Shown piece after piece: positions 1 through 10,307 of a stretch of DNA of 64,000 nucleotides. Under the pieces are notes generated by a model. It was not told where the DNA came from, searched no databases, and was given only the letters and a program-made list of their open reading frames with translations. The stretch comes from Rhabditoides inermis. Lineage: Eukaryota > Nematoda > Chromadorea > Rhabditida > Rhabditidae. The stretch lies in the NCBI GenBank assembly GCA_963966185.1, contig CAWZYM010000297.1, positions 134,001 to 198,000 on the forward strand. The letters are read 5' to 3'. Each line of letters begins with the position of its first letter. Position 1 is the first letter of the stretch. The position numbers and the translations under genes were made by a program.

Positions 1-54
1 TGGCAGCCATACAGTCACTCGTGGCTAGGGCTGCGAGGTAGGTAGGAGAGATAG

Positions 55-55
55 A

Positions 56-101
<46 letters not shown>

Positions 102-137
102 AGAGAGGGGAGAGAGAGAACGAGGGAGAGGGAGAGG

Positions 138-182
<45 letters not shown>
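55..182. repeat. (GA)n microsatellite within an intron
   Basis: A GA-rich tract fills most of the intron between the exon ending near base 35 and the acceptor TTTCAG at 189-194. A second GA tract (about 264-290) fills the next intron. In the other duplicate the same two introns also consist mainly of GA (59,305-59,342 and 59,513-59,554). Confidence 0.9.
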
Positions 183-188
<6 letters not shown>

Positions 189-194
189 TTTCAG

Positions 195-258
195 GTAAAC
201 AACTACAGTTGCAGAGGCAGGAGGAGGAGAGGAGAGAGAAGGAGAAAGAGGTGCGGAC

Positions 259-293
<35 letters not shown>

Positions 294-1109
294 AGACGAT
301 TCTGTTGTAGGCGAACCTGTCGCAGTTGCAGCTCTTCTACCAGCTGCAGCAGGAGCAGGCTCAACAAAAGGAGCTCATCGCCAGCCAGCAAAAGACGAGA
401 CAACAGCTACTGCTCGAGAGACTCACTGGACACGCCCCGCCCCCACTCAGGGAGGACAGGGGAAAACAGGACGTGAGCACCCCTCTCTCTCTCTCGCTCT
501 CTCCCTCCCTCCCTCTTTCTCATTCTTCTTTCATGTTGTTGGTAACTTCGTTGTATGTAACTGTATCTTTTGTAGACAGTTTGAAAATACTTGTATTTTC
601 AGGTGACTAGCGCAGTGCACATGCGTCAGCACAGCCAGCATGTCTTCCCTTTTCAGAGAGAGGAGCAGGAGAAGCAAGATGCTTCCGTGGAGCAGAGAAG
701 GGTCGTCTACAGGTGCACATCTTCATTCTTCTCTTGAATACCTTTCACATCTTCCAGAGACGGCGACCATGTGAAGTCCAGCGGCGACGCGGACGAGCTG
801 TTCGAGCTGTCGCTGAACGAATCGGACGAGCCGGGCAAACATCCCATCACCGCCCTCAATCTGATGGAGACAGAGGAGACTACGACAACGCCGTCCACAA
901 CAACGAGTGCTCGTACCACCACCACAACTACATCGTCTACTCCCGATACAGCCACTCCTACTATCAACAAGCGCTTCCGCGATCCGATCAGCCAGGCGCC
1001 TCCGGTAAACAGCAGAAGACAGCAGAAGACGTTCTCTCCGTTCCTCATCCCACGACACCCATCTAGTACAACCACGCAGAAGCCACGATTCCAAGTGAGC
1101 GAGGAGGGG

Positions 1110-1151
<42 letters not shown>

Positions 1152-1499
1152 ACGAGAGAGAGAGGGAGAGAGAGAGGGAGAGAGAGAAAAGGAGAGAAGG
1201 AAGGAAGGAGAGAGACAATCCAGACGCCGAAGCGCCACAACATCGTAGTGTGGACACCGGCGCCTCCGCGAAAGACAACAACCGAGTCGCACAAGGTAGC
1301 CAATCGACGTGTTCGAATAGCAGCCATGTGTTTTCAGCGTCTGCGGGAAGACGCGAGCCAGCACCTACGGACAGTGGACAGTTCTGGAGAGGAGGGCGAG
1401 AGACCGGCCCCGTTCCCCACCCCTCGACCCATGCCGCACAACGAGAGACTGAGACTGCTCCCGCCGACAAACAAGGCCAATCAGACAAACAAGCAATGA
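195..1499 (+). pseudogene. Q/T-rich low-complexity gene, copy 1 (3' exons, broken)
   Basis: I do not recognise this protein. Exons read as 195-~252, 311-472, 603-712 and 758-1499, with GT/AG borders and matching phases. The first is Q/E-rich, the second contains ANLSQLQLFYQLQQEQAQQK, and the last starts RDGDHVKSSGDADELFE, runs through a Thr-rich stretch and an (RE)n tract made by an in-frame GA microsatellite, and ends NQTNKQ at TGA 1497-1499. An AATAAA lies at about 1,546. Compared with 59,353-59,464, exon 1 has lost about 98 bp; the new junction reads AGG TAA across the splice, so a stop enters at once. The 162-bp second exon is complete here but truncated in the other copy. The composition suggests a disordered nuclear or RNA-associated protein, which is only a guess. 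Confidence 0.7.
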
Positions 1500-2110
1500 G
1501 GCTCTACCCAATTAAGTGACTGCTGACTGTATGTACATACCATGGGAATAAACGATATTTGCATAACTCGCATTCTGTACATATCCACAATAAGTGCTAA
1601 TGCTAAACATAAACTAAACTAAACATTCTCAATGTTCCCTCATTCTTTTCTCTCTAACATGAATCACAAAATCAATACACCGATCGTCTAATAATTTTCT
1701 TACTTATTTTTACTACTGTTATATCTAGCGCACGCATCTCGAATCAATAAGCACATGGCGACATGGCAATGCAATTTACGGTATAGTAGGCTCGCCCACC
1801 AGTTTCGCTCTCTCGCGCAAGAGAGCCGAAATAGGTTAGACGACGAGAGACGGCAGAGAAATAGAGACAGGCGCGCGCCAGCCGGCCACTCCCGACAACC
1901 ATGACACACAAAGTTTGGTGGCGGAAATCCGTGCTCCGACGATCGATCGCGAAGAGACGGGAGCGTTGTTAGAGCCACACTCTCGGATCCTAGCCAAATT
2001 GATAGGATACCTTAGTTAGGACTACGGATACAGGTCTACAGAATACAGGTCTACAGGCCCGGATACAGGTCAAACATACAGGTCTGGTTTTTTGGATACC
2101 TCATTTCCTC
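1500..2110. other. 3' flank, no gene seen
   Basis: Besides the poly(A) signal, this holds AT-rich spacer and a short stretch of repeated ACAGGTCTACAG-like words (about 2,030-2,090). It is conserved in the second duplicate. No ORF here has support from splice sites or a family motif. Confidence 0.5.
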
Positions 2111-2115
2111 TCTGG

Positions 2116-2205
2116 CCGTCAAGACCGAGCCATTGTGGCCTAATGGTTAGCGCGTCCGTCTGTCAGACCAGAGACTTTCTCATCTTCTCCTCCCGTGCCT
2201 CTGTC
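2116..2205 (+). repeat. tRNA-like (SINE-type) sequence, copy 1
   Basis: The segment has a good pol III box A, TGGCCTAATGGTTAGCGC, followed by an anticodon-arm-like CGTCTGTCAGACC. No convincing box B or intact T-arm follows, so it is more likely a tRNA-derived element or decayed tRNA than a working tRNA. The same sequence lies in the other duplicate at about 61,205-61,275. The solo LTR inserted just 3' of it. Confidence 0.5.
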
Positions 2206-2214
2206 TGATCCGGA

Positions 2215-2613
2215 TGTCGCGGACTGTGCGCGACGATTTCGGCGAATATTTTCCTCCATATTACTAATCAGATATTCAAATGAATAATGAATTAGTCCCG
2301 CCGCGATAGCTTTTAGCTACCGTGTTATCCTAAACCGTGCAGAATTCAGTCTGCGCGGAGAGCGGCTGGAGTCAGGCTGCACTAGATTGCAGTCGTCTTC
2401 CAGATGAATGGCAGACAAAATGAATTAAATTGTAATCTAAAATGAGAACAAATAACACAACGCGCAAAGAACCGAATAGAGCTTGCATCTTTCCGCGCCG
2501 ATACTATTTCTTGTGATTGCGTGTTGTTGAGATAAACTTGTATAAATAGAGACTTGTGTGGTGTCTGAGTTGGCATTAGTTTCGTATATGGTGGTTTCGT
2601 ACCCCTTGCGACA
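2215..2613. mobile_element. Solo LTR with 5-bp target duplication
   Basis: A 399-bp block begins TGTCGC and ends GCGACA, the TG...CA inverted ends typical of retrotransposon LTRs. It is bracketed by CCGGA at 2,210-2,214 and 2,614-2,618. The other duplicate has the empty site with a single CCGGA (about 61,289). A TATA-like TATAAATA sits at about 2,541, near the 3' third, as in an LTR promoter if read on the plus strand. No internal retrotransposon genes are present. The family (BEL/Pao or Gypsy) cannot be told from the LTR alone. Confidence 0.85.
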
Positions 2614-3039
2614 CCGGAAACGAAGCGTTGCCAAAAAGGGAAGCCAGGTAGTCACTCTGCTGGGCCTGCAACGAGAAATGCAAGGTGTTCAGGCTAGCCG
2701 ACACTATATACATGAAGAGCAGCAGATAGTTGTGATAGAGTGAATAAGAGAGGCTCTCACCTGAGTGACCAGCAAGTCGACGTCGTGTCGAATCGCGTCA
2801 AAAGACGTGGACGGTTCAGGAGTGATCCCCTTCTTCTTCTCCCCATTCTTCTCCAAACTGCGACCTGCAAAACACAAGTGTCAGTCAAATTGCATTTTTT
2901 TTAGACTAGCAGATCATTTCCTATCATGCTCCGCCGCATAATTGCATTCGCATTGCGAATCACGCGAATTTGGCTGATTAGCATGCCGTCCTTTCTGTAC
3001 AAAAACGGGGGCGCGGCGGGCTGCCGGCATCCATTCGCC

Positions 3040-3471
3040 ATAGCTCAGTCCGTTCCTCCCGGAGATATCAACACCCAGCCGGGTACCAAGATCGTCTTTA
3101 ACGCCCCCTACGATGACAAGCACACCTACCACATCAAGGTGGGTTACTTCGACTACCTTACTTTACAGTACCCTAACCCTCTCCAGATCACCAACGCCGG
3201 TGGTCGCCGCATCGGATGGGCCATCAAGACCACCAACATGAAGCGCCTCGGCGTCGACCCGCCGTGCGGAGTGCTCGACCCCAAGGAGGCCGTGCTGATG
3301 GCCGTCTTTTGCGACGCGTTCAAGTACGGAGAGGAGGACACCAACAACGACCGCATCACCATCGAGTGGACCAACACCCCCGACGGCGCCGCCAAGACCT
3401 TCCGCCGCGAGTGGTTCCAGGGCGACGGAATGGTCCGCCGCAAGAACCTCCCCATCGAGTATAACCCTTGA
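3040..3471 (+). pseudogene. msp: Major sperm protein, copy 1, start codon lost
   Basis: MSP is the small Ig-fold cytoskeletal protein that drives crawling of nematode sperm and acts as a secreted oocyte signal. Exon 1 is 3040-3138 and exon 2 is 3187-3471; the 48-bp intron follows HTYHIK and has GT/AG ends. Diagnostic residues include [44 protein letters not shown]. The family's usual length is 127 residues and this reading matches it. The expected initiator before AQSVPPG is ATA (3040-3042), while the second copy has ATG. An in-frame upstream ATG (2,926) could give an N-terminally extended product, also open in copy 2. One SCDAF-to-FCDAF change is present. AATAAA is at about 3,494. The gene may be dead or use a new start. 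Confidence 0.85.
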
Positions 3472-4239
3472 ACAGCTAGTGCGTGTCTTGTGCAATAAAG
3501 CTCTTTTCACTTCACAGTGTCCACTGTTCACATGATAACACAAGTTTCGCGGTCCAGCTGACAGTTTTTCTCCCCTACCTGTTTTATTTCGATCCGTTCT
3601 CCTTGAATCAGTCTTTCCGGAGTTCACTACCACTATTCGCCATTCAGATGTGCGATCCATGTCGAGCGTTCTATGTGGGCATTTATCAGCTGGTCATCTC
3701 ATTCAGCTAGTCAGCTCTTCACCTATGTATCATCTCTCCTCTCTCCCTCTCGCCGCACTTTCGGTCAAACTCCTGCTCCTTCTGCCTCATCACTCTTTCT
3801 TATCACTCTCCTGTTACTCTTCGTTCTCTCTCCTTTCATTTCTGAAAGACAGAACCAGTTCAGCTGCGGTTTCAAAAAAAATGTACTAGCAGCACAGACC
3901 TGTTTGACCTGATAAAGCCATTGCTCACTTCTTCTTGAGCCTAGTTCAGAAAGCAGTGCACTTTAAGCGCCGGAGTAAGGCCTACCCTCAATCATTGCAC
4001 TCACACAAAAAAAGAAATAAATAAATCAAAATATTTATGTCGCCCTGGCTTATCATCCGAGTAAACATAATTTCTATCCGAGACTATTGCATTCACAAAT
4101 ACGCGAGTTTTCAATCCATTCATACAAAGTCAGTGAGTACAGCATATAACAGAGCGAGTACATGGCGGGGGTATAGAAAACCCTAGAATCAGTAGAGGTA
4201 GGTAGTCGAAATTGAAGCACAACGAAAACTATCGATCAT
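3472..4239. other. Intergenic, between MSP and Cdc20-like gene 3' ends
   Basis: The two flanking genes converge here. Apart from AATAAA signals (about 3,494 on plus; AATAAATAAAT near 4,016) I see no coding or RNA gene. The stretch is conserved in the second duplicate at 62,167-62,938. Confidence 0.6.
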
Positions 4240-5664
4240 CTAGCGGGATGTTCATCGAGTGCAGCTTATTTTTCTGCGCCAATCAAATACTCTAGTCTTT
4301 CTAAAAAACGTGTTAATCAATATCAATGTTAAAACGATCGATACCTTGAAACGGTTCCAGACCTGCCCATCGGGAGACATCACCAATCAACACACGCGGT
4401 CAGTGTGGTCTGAACACAAATTCAAACTATAGTATTTCAAATCCCATCTACCGTAACCCTGGTACCCACCGGTAAGGCTGGCGACTTCGATCATGGGGGG
4501 AACTTCCGCATCTTGAGGTCGTTGTTGGGCTCAACGTGCGAGGTGATCATCTCCTTATAGTCCTTGTTGAACAGGATGCCAGTGATCTGCAATCAATCAA
4601 TCGATCAATCAATACTATAGTACCCCGATTCTAACTACCGTACCTGACTGCCGCCGTCGACGGTCTTCTGGAGCTCTCGACGAACCTCGACACGGTTGTT
4701 TTTCGACTGATCTAGCAGCTGAAATCAATCGATAATCAATCAATACCCAGAGATAACCAACCCTGACCAGTCCATCCTGGAATCCGACCGCCACGTACCG
4801 CCCATCAAGAGACCACTTAACAGAGGTGATGAGGTTCGACCGGCCAGCTCGCCGTCAATTTCAATCTGGAAATTGATCACATCATCTATGAACGGCAAAA
4901 AAAAAAATCAATACTCACCGACGTCTCACCGATCTCGGCATTCCATAGGTAGAGCTAAGCTTCGAGGGCTATGGCCACCGTGTTGTGACACGACCAATCA
5001 GTCAAGTTCGTCGAGTTCTGCAAGACAAGACATGCTAAACCATGACACAAGTCGTATGAAATACCAGTTGCGGCCAGAATGATCTGTGGCACTGCTTTGA
5101 TGGCGCGCGAGCGCCCAACTCGGCTGCAAATGATTACCGAGGCAAATTGTAATTTAAAAAGACCATTGAACTAAACAAGAACACACCAATTCCTCCAGCG
5201 GCTTCCGCTGGCGGCGAATTTACAAACAAATGAATAACAGCACTCAACACATACACACCTGGTACGGATTGTCGTGTTCCTGCTTGAGCCTAGTCGAAAA
5301 CACGAACGACTTGGATCCGGCAGAGGGGAGAGGGGAATGACGCTAGAACAAGAAGATGATACAAGTGAAAAGTAATCATATAAATAACCCACCGACTGAA
5401 TGGCGTACACGTCGCTGTTTCATCTCGAAGGAAGCATGCGCGACTGCTGCAATAAATGAACATTAAAACAAAACAAAAGTTTTTCAGATTAAAGACCAGA
5501 TCCGACATTATTTTCTCAACATGACACACTTATCAACATGAACAACTCACCGGTCTTTTGCGGGGAGTCACCAGCTGCACGAGCACAGTCGGGTCCCAGC
5601 TCACATTGGGTACCTGAGGGCCCTTTTATACTCCGCCGCCGCACCGCCCGTCGCCGAGACGGCC
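4240..5664 (-). pseudogene. Cdc20/Fizzy-like WD40 gene, copy 1 (decayed)
   Basis: Cdc20/Cdh1 proteins are WD40 activators of the anaphase-promoting complex. Minus-strand exons include 5614-5664, 5551-5574, 5393-5446, 5269-5342 and 4919-5017, then exons down to the stop at 4240-4242. The fragments LTDWS, LYLWNAE, TGILFNKDYKEMITSH, MWKFPPMIEVASLT and MSPDGQVWNRFK line up with Fizzy-family blades 1-2 and 6-7; the middle blades are absent. Private lesions are a 7-bp insertion near 5,310 (frameshift), TAG at 4955-4957 (CAG in copy 2) and TGA in the RVC*L segment near 4,385. Shared with copy 2 is a run of six C after WKF, where seven would keep the frame. So it was probably defective before the duplication and decayed further. 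The WD40 assignment is firmer than the Cdc20 assignment. Confidence 0.65.
5035..5222. repeat. Copy-1-specific insertion of about 185 bp
   Basis: In an intron of the Cdc20-like gene, copy 2 runs directly from CATGCTTAACC to AAACAAATGATAAC (about 63,735-63,755), while copy 1 has about 185 extra bases containing a small CAGCGG/CCGCTG inverted repeat. It could be a short element in copy 1 or a deletion in copy 2. No clear target duplication is seen. Confidence 0.5.
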
Positions 5665-5901
5665 CTAAATATCAGTTGATTACACTGAAGAACAATAATG
5701 ATGATTTCGTAGTACGCGTCTCGGTGTTTTTATTCTCTATTCACCATCTCCTTCGAACGTTTGGAGTTCTAAGCGCTAGGAATGCCATAACATGCGCCCC
5801 ACTCGCCAACCTTGATAGAATCGTTTTGTTGAGCGCCCTTCTGTTTTCGGACAACACAGCACCTTCCCCTTCTTGCCTCGTACGTCTCGTCAGATCGATA
5901 C

Positions 5902-6118
5902 TTGCCGTGGCGAACATGAACAAATGCGTTCATGTTGTTCATCTCTTTGGCGAACTTCGAGCTACAAAGGCGGAGTGTTGAACGGCAATGTCGGCTCCTA
6001 CTCACTCCTTGTTGTTGACAAGGATGTCGAACTCTTTCTCCAACTTGTCGATGATGCTGTCAACGTGCAGCTCTCAAAACCGCTGCAACACGAGAAGAGC
6101 CGCCGCGAACTTCTTCAC
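5902..6118 (-). pseudogene. Two-exon fragment of an unrecognised protein
   Basis: Exons 6006-6118 and 5902-5961 flank a 44-bp GT/AG intron. They read VKKFAAALLVLQRF, a stop (TGA at 6074-6076), then ELHVDSIIDKLEKEFDIL and, after the intron, SKFAKEMNNMNAFVHVRHGK. The charged helical look and clean splice sites suggest real former coding sequence, but I cannot name a family. The in-frame TGA and absence of further exons mark it as a remnant. The 5,665-5,900 stretch holds nothing I can support. Confidence 0.4.
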
Positions 6119-6563
6119 CTACAAAAGTCGCATCACGACCCTCACTCCACACCCTGCCTCACAATGCCGTTACAGTCGATAGAATGGAAGCGCCAGTCTC
6201 CCGTCGGGAAGCGAGCGGCATCGACGGGTCGAGGGAAGGGCATATCGAGGGAATGACGACACCACGTATCACTCACTCTCGTCACGCACACGGACACGTG
6301 TCGCCACCAACACAGACAATCACGTGCACGCACGTGCACACATCAAAACACTTCATTCGACAACAATCAAACGCGCATAAATACTGAAACGAAAAGAGAT
6401 CGCCGATAAACAAACGAGTGGTGTGTATAAAACCGGAGTGTGAGAAACGTAAAATGAGTAAAGTGATATCAAAAAGGCAATCTGTAGGGTAAGATTCGAG
6501 ACGTCGTAAGTGGCGGCATGGCAGATGAAAGGAAAACGAACGTTTTCCTCTCTTCTCCTCCCT

Positions 6564-6862
6564 TCAGTTGGTGTTTTCAATTCTGGTGATCTGACTGGTT
6601 CCCTCACTGAGCTTGGTCCGGTACAAAACGTTCGCGTGGTTGAACATACCCTCCTTCAGAGACACGATGATGAACTGAAATCAATCAATATTCGAATCAA
6701 TATCGATCGATACCGATCAGCCTATCAATCGATAATGAGTACCTGCGAGTTGGTGAAGTGCTCCTTGATCATATTTAGCTCCAATGTTCTGAGTGTGCGA
6801 GAGGTCGAGGGCAGCGTCGACCTCGTCGAGAATGTAGATGGGCGCCGGCTTGAACTTTTTCT
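6564..6862 (-). pseudogene. SMC2 C-terminal fragment A (frameshifted)
   Basis: SMC2 is the condensin ATPase that compacts mitotic chromosomes. Exon 6564-6674 encodes [20 protein letters not shown] and ends in TGA. Exon 6743-~6862 encodes [19 protein letters not shown], the Walker B region. A 4-bp insertion at about 6,774-6,777 (GCTAAATATG, against GCCATG in the other copies) breaks the frame, and the upstream signature-motif exon is missing. Downstream flank (about 6,180-6,500) matches the flank of the other SMC2 fragments. It is the most diverged of five copies here. Confidence 0.85.
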
Positions 6863-7180
6863 ATGATGCACTCGAGCAAAAACAGTCGAAATCCGGCGGT
6901 CCGAAACAGAAGCAGACCGCAGAGTTCCAAGCAGACACAAAGTTCAAGGTAAAAAGTTTTATTACAATCGATACATCAAGACTATTGATTTTTTTCAGAC
7001 AATCTTGTCGTGACAGAAGCAGGAGTAAGGTAAAACATGAAAAAGTACTAGTCGAATCGTTGCAATCAATCCACACTTCAATAATCAATAAATGAAAAAA
7101 AAACATATACTGTTGAGTAAATAAGTGAGCGAATCAGGTCAATCACGTTACAACCCTTTGTGGAACTTGTACAAACACAG

Positions 7181-7483
7181 TGACGTCATGGTGACGTCAT
7201 CTCCAGAGATTACGTCATCATATGTCGGAAAGAGGCGCCCACTTGTTCATGCCACCGGACACTGGTCGCACCAATCGCGAGTCGAGCGAGTAGGAGAAGC
7301 CTGAATGACGTCACCAACAGATGACTTTACCGGATGACGTCACTCACCTGTGGCAGACAGCCTGCTGGCATAGTCAACTGGGTTCGGGGAGGAATCGGCC
7401 GATTCGCGGGCGGATTCCGTGGATTCGTCGGACTCGTACTCGTCACTGGAAACAGTGACGTCACTATCAATGCGATGACGTCA
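7181..7483. promoter_or_regulatory. Cluster of six TGACGTCA (CRE-type) palindromes
   Basis: Perfect TGACGTCA occurs at 7181, 7192, 7306, 7335, 7456 and 7476, with near matches at about 7,211 and 7,491. The octamer is the binding site of CREB/ATF bZIP factors. Most lie in the two short introns and the 3' flank of the ankyrin-like gene end. Whether they bind anything is unknown; they could also reflect a local duplicated word. Confidence 0.45.
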
Positions 7484-7627
7484 TCGGCCGGATGACGTAC
7501 CTCTCCTCGACGGCGTCTGCCAACTTAATCATGGAACTTTGGGTGGGAGAGCATGCGGGCGCAGATGTCGTGTTTAAACATTTTGGCGTCGTCGAGGGGG
7601 TTGCGACCCCATCTGGAAGAGACGGAG

Positions 7628-7679
<52 letters not shown>

Positions 7680-7733
7680 CCTACCTGTCGTTAGGATTGG
7701 GGTGCACACCGGCAGGTTCATGTAGAAAGAGTT
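7218..7733 (-). pseudogene. Ankyrin/glutaminase-like gene, 3' end
   Basis: Exons on the minus strand are 7685-7733, 7501-7612, 7348-7445 and 7218-7300. The first two join to LFLHEPAGVHPNPNDR then WGRNPLDDAKMFKHDICARM, which resembles the last ankyrin repeat at the C-terminus of animal glutaminases. The frame then meets TAA just after SHPKFHD. A one-base shift restores KLADAVEE, which splices in phase into an acidic tail DEYESDESTESARESADSS and ends VSGGMNKWAPLSDI, TGA at 7218-7220. The first intron is almost entirely (GA)n on the sense strand. The frameshift suggests decay, or an error in the assembly. The glutaminase link is tentative. Confidence 0.45.
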
Positions 7734-7920
7734 CTGAAAACAGCTTGCATCAGAATGTCACGTCTATTCATACGTCTTGTGTCGATCTTATTCACATCTC
7801 TTACCAAAACGTTGTCCAATATGTCACAAGAACCACTCTGGCAAGATTGACAACAAAAAAAGAATGACCAGATGTCACTGCATTTCTCACGTCACATCAT
7901 AGGACGATGTATGGACGTAC

Positions 7921-9307
7921 TCGGAATTCGGGGGCGTCGAGAATCTTCTCGGGATCAGTGGGATTGAGACGGGTCGCTTTCTTGAAATTGACAAAAAAAA
8001 TCGGATTTAGCACCACGCGAAACCTAGAAAAACGATGATTCTTGGAGAAATACTTACGATAATTCAATACTTAATAATTCGGCTGTCTCGCGGGCCCACC
8101 TGAATAAATGTGAACAACAACAGCACTACACATGCCCACCTCGTACCTCCTCCTCCACGCGCAGCCGCGTCGTGTACACCCAGTCCGAGGAGCCGCTTTC
8201 GAATAGAACCGACGGGCGCTAGAACAGAGTGGAGTGAACAGGAGAACAGTGCACAAGCAAACAACAACCCACCTTCGGGATCGTGTAGTGCTTGCTCGAC
8301 CAGAACATCGGCAACATTCTCGCGCGCTGGAGATGTACACATTACAACAATTAAGATCATACTAAACAGGATCTTTCTCTCTTCCCCACTGACTCTCCAC
8401 TTGATTTCCTTCGCCACTTCTTCCGGCTGCTTTGAGACGACGAAGACTGTCGGTGTGCGCGGATCCTGAATTAGAAACATCGTCATTGGTAACATAAATC
8501 TGTGAGCGTAAGTTAACAGACAATCGATATAAACACTGACAGCCGATGGCCTCGGAGAGACACACTTGACTGCGACGCGCTCGCAGAACGAGATGCAGGG
8601 TTGGCGGCCACTTCCGAGCAGCGAATCGTGGCGGCGCTGCACATACAATACTCATGCTATCGTAATGTGTGTCCCCATAACCACTTCCTTCTTTTCTTCC
8701 ACATCGTGCACAATCCTCACAGTTAGTAACAGGCATTCTACTAATTTTCTTTCCCATACCTACCTGCGTCTGGAACTTCCTGGATGGCTTCGAGAGGATG
8801 GTCTGGAGATTGTTGACGGGCTGTCCAGTATCGAACAGACGAAGAACGGCCTGGTCGCTCAGCTCAGCAGCTGGAATCGCCTGAAACAAAACAGTGAACA
8901 ATAACGAATGACAATTTTCAAAAATGCAAAAGGTTGAATGTTACGTGACTGTCGCGCTTTTACTCTCACCTTGCTCAGCTCGTCGTTCTTCTGCTTCCGG
9001 TTATCCCGCTTCAGAACGTCGCAGATTCTTCCTCCTTTGACGTAGTGCGTGCCGCTGTCCTGGTACATACCCTTCTTCTTTCCAGCCATGATTCCGTTCG
9101 TTCTCGAAAGCAATCTCGAGAAAGGGTGCCTGAGAAGTGGCAATTTGTGAGAATTGCTCCGTTCAACGATCCACTACACACATACTTGGGTGGGGGATTG
9201 ACGACAATGATGTCGAAGTGACGGGCGAGCGCGTCGACGATCTTGTCGACGTACATCGGTCTTCCTTCGTGCGCCAGCCACACCTTGGCGGCAGGGGCGA
9301 CTTTGAT
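7921..9307 (-). pseudogene. Unrecognised multi-exon gene fragment
   Basis: Minus-strand exons with good borders and matching phase are 9186-9307 (VWLAHEGRPMYVDKIVDALA, then RHFDIIVVNPPPK), 8970-9129 (GIMAGKKKGMYQDSGTHYV ...), 8764-8880 (AELSDQAVLRLFDTGQPVNN) and 8537-8636. Less certain pieces follow: VFVVSKQPEEVAKEIKWRV (about 8,380-8,465), NVADVLVEQALHDPE (about 8,275-8,326), a segment near 8,150-8,225, and 7921-7980 (TRLNPTDPEKILDAPEF). I do not recognise the family. It may continue into the ankyrin-like exons at 7,733 as one gene. The phases of the later exons do not all agree, so at least the 3' half may be decayed. No start codon or first exon was found. Confidence 0.45.
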
Positions 9308-9750
9308 CTGAAACACGAACAGTCAACAAGATAGACATATGCCAAATCTACCCACTGTCTGCTGATCGGAAGCGAGTGCAGGGAAGCGCCAATCGTCAAC
9401 TGGGAAGAAAAGGGCAGCAGGCTGAGTGGCCGGCATGGCGAGACAATGACAACATCACAAACAACTCTCTCGTCACGCACACACGTGTCGCCATCAACAC
9501 AAACAATCACGTGCACGCATCAAAACACTTCATTCGACAACAATCAAACACGCATAGTTACAGGAACACAGAGAGATCGCCGATATACAAAGTAGAGGTG
9601 TACATAAAACCGGAGTGTGAGATACGTAAAATGAGTAAAGTGATATCAAAAAGGCAATTGGAGGGAGTCAAGATGGAACGTGAGACATCGTAAGTGGCAA
9701 CATGGCAGCAGGTGAAAGAGAGACGGTCGCTCTTCTCTCTTCTCCCCCCC

Positions 9751-10081
9751 TCACTTGGTGTTGTCAATCCTGGTGATCTGACTGGTTCCCTCGCTGAACT
9801 TGGTCCGGTACAACACGTTTGCGTGATTGAACATACCCTCCTTTAGCGACACGATGATGAACTGAAATCAATCAATCATCTTGTCATTATCAATGGCTAA
9901 TGGGTACCTGCGAGTTGGTGAAGTGCTTCTTGATCATGGCTCCAATGTTCTGAGTGTGGGAGAGGTCGAGGGCAGCGTCGACCTCGTCGAGAATGTAGAT
10001 GGGCGCCGGCTTGAACTTCAACATCGCCAACACAAGAGAGAGCGCCACCTTCTGGCCTGAAACAGAAACAGTCCCCCCACT

Positions 10082-10141
<60 letters not shown>

Positions 10142-10289
10142 ACTCTCCCCTCCACATACCTCCACTCAGCTCTCCCAGGTGCTCTTTCCACTGTCCGTTG
10201 AATGCCACCTTCACCTCCAGCCCATCCATCGCAGTCGTCTTTCTCCCATCCTTCGAAAAGGGCAGCTCCAGCTTTGCGCCCGTTCCCGG
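9751..10289 (-). pseudogene. SMC2 C-terminal fragment B
   Basis: Three minus-strand exons are open and in phase: 10160-~10289 ([20 protein letters not shown], ending in ELSGG), 9908-10056 ([18 protein letters not shown], then Walker [18 protein letters not shown]) and 9751-9861 ([20 protein letters not shown] to DNTK, TGA 9751-9753). This is the C-terminal half of the SMC2 ATPase head: signature motif, Walker B and D-loop. The signature reads [11 protein letters not shown], two residues shorter than the usual LSGGQRSLVALSL. The intron inside the signature is nearly all (GA)n. Upstream exons are missing: homology stops near 10,289, where GTAC-rich elements begin. Of the five copies this one keeps the ancestral FKPAP motif with an intact frame. 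Confidence 0.85.
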
Positions 10290-10307
10290 AACTCGGTGAT
10301 CCGGCGG

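Larger units (their letters stand above)
1..5505. repeat. Segmental duplication, copy 1
   Basis: This stretch is co-linear with 59,244-64,000, and its first 35 bases also match 56,828-56,862. The shared order is Q-rich gene exons, tRNA-like element, MSP gene and Cdc20-like gene, with introns and flanks also matching, so it is a DNA-level duplication and not retrocopying. Copy 1 privately carries a 399-bp solo LTR (2,215-2,613), about 185 bp near 5,035-5,222, a 98-bp deletion at 195-208 and a 7-bp insertion near 5,310. The true left end lies outside the window. Confidence 0.95.

Noticed and set aside
713..1364. Minus-strand ORFs across the Q-rich gene's last exon
   Set aside because: They are antisense shadows of a spliced plus-strand exon rich in ACC/ACA and GA repeats.
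2116..2205. Functional tRNA gene
   Set aside because: Box A is good but there is no box B, T-arm or acceptor stem; the same holds for the copy near 61,205.
2926..3039. Signal peptide or N-terminal domain of MSP ([20 protein letters not shown])
   Set aside because: MSPs start at MAQ and lack signal peptides; copy 2 has the normal ATG. The upstream text is most likely 5' UTR that happens to be open, although it is noted as a possible extension in copy 1.
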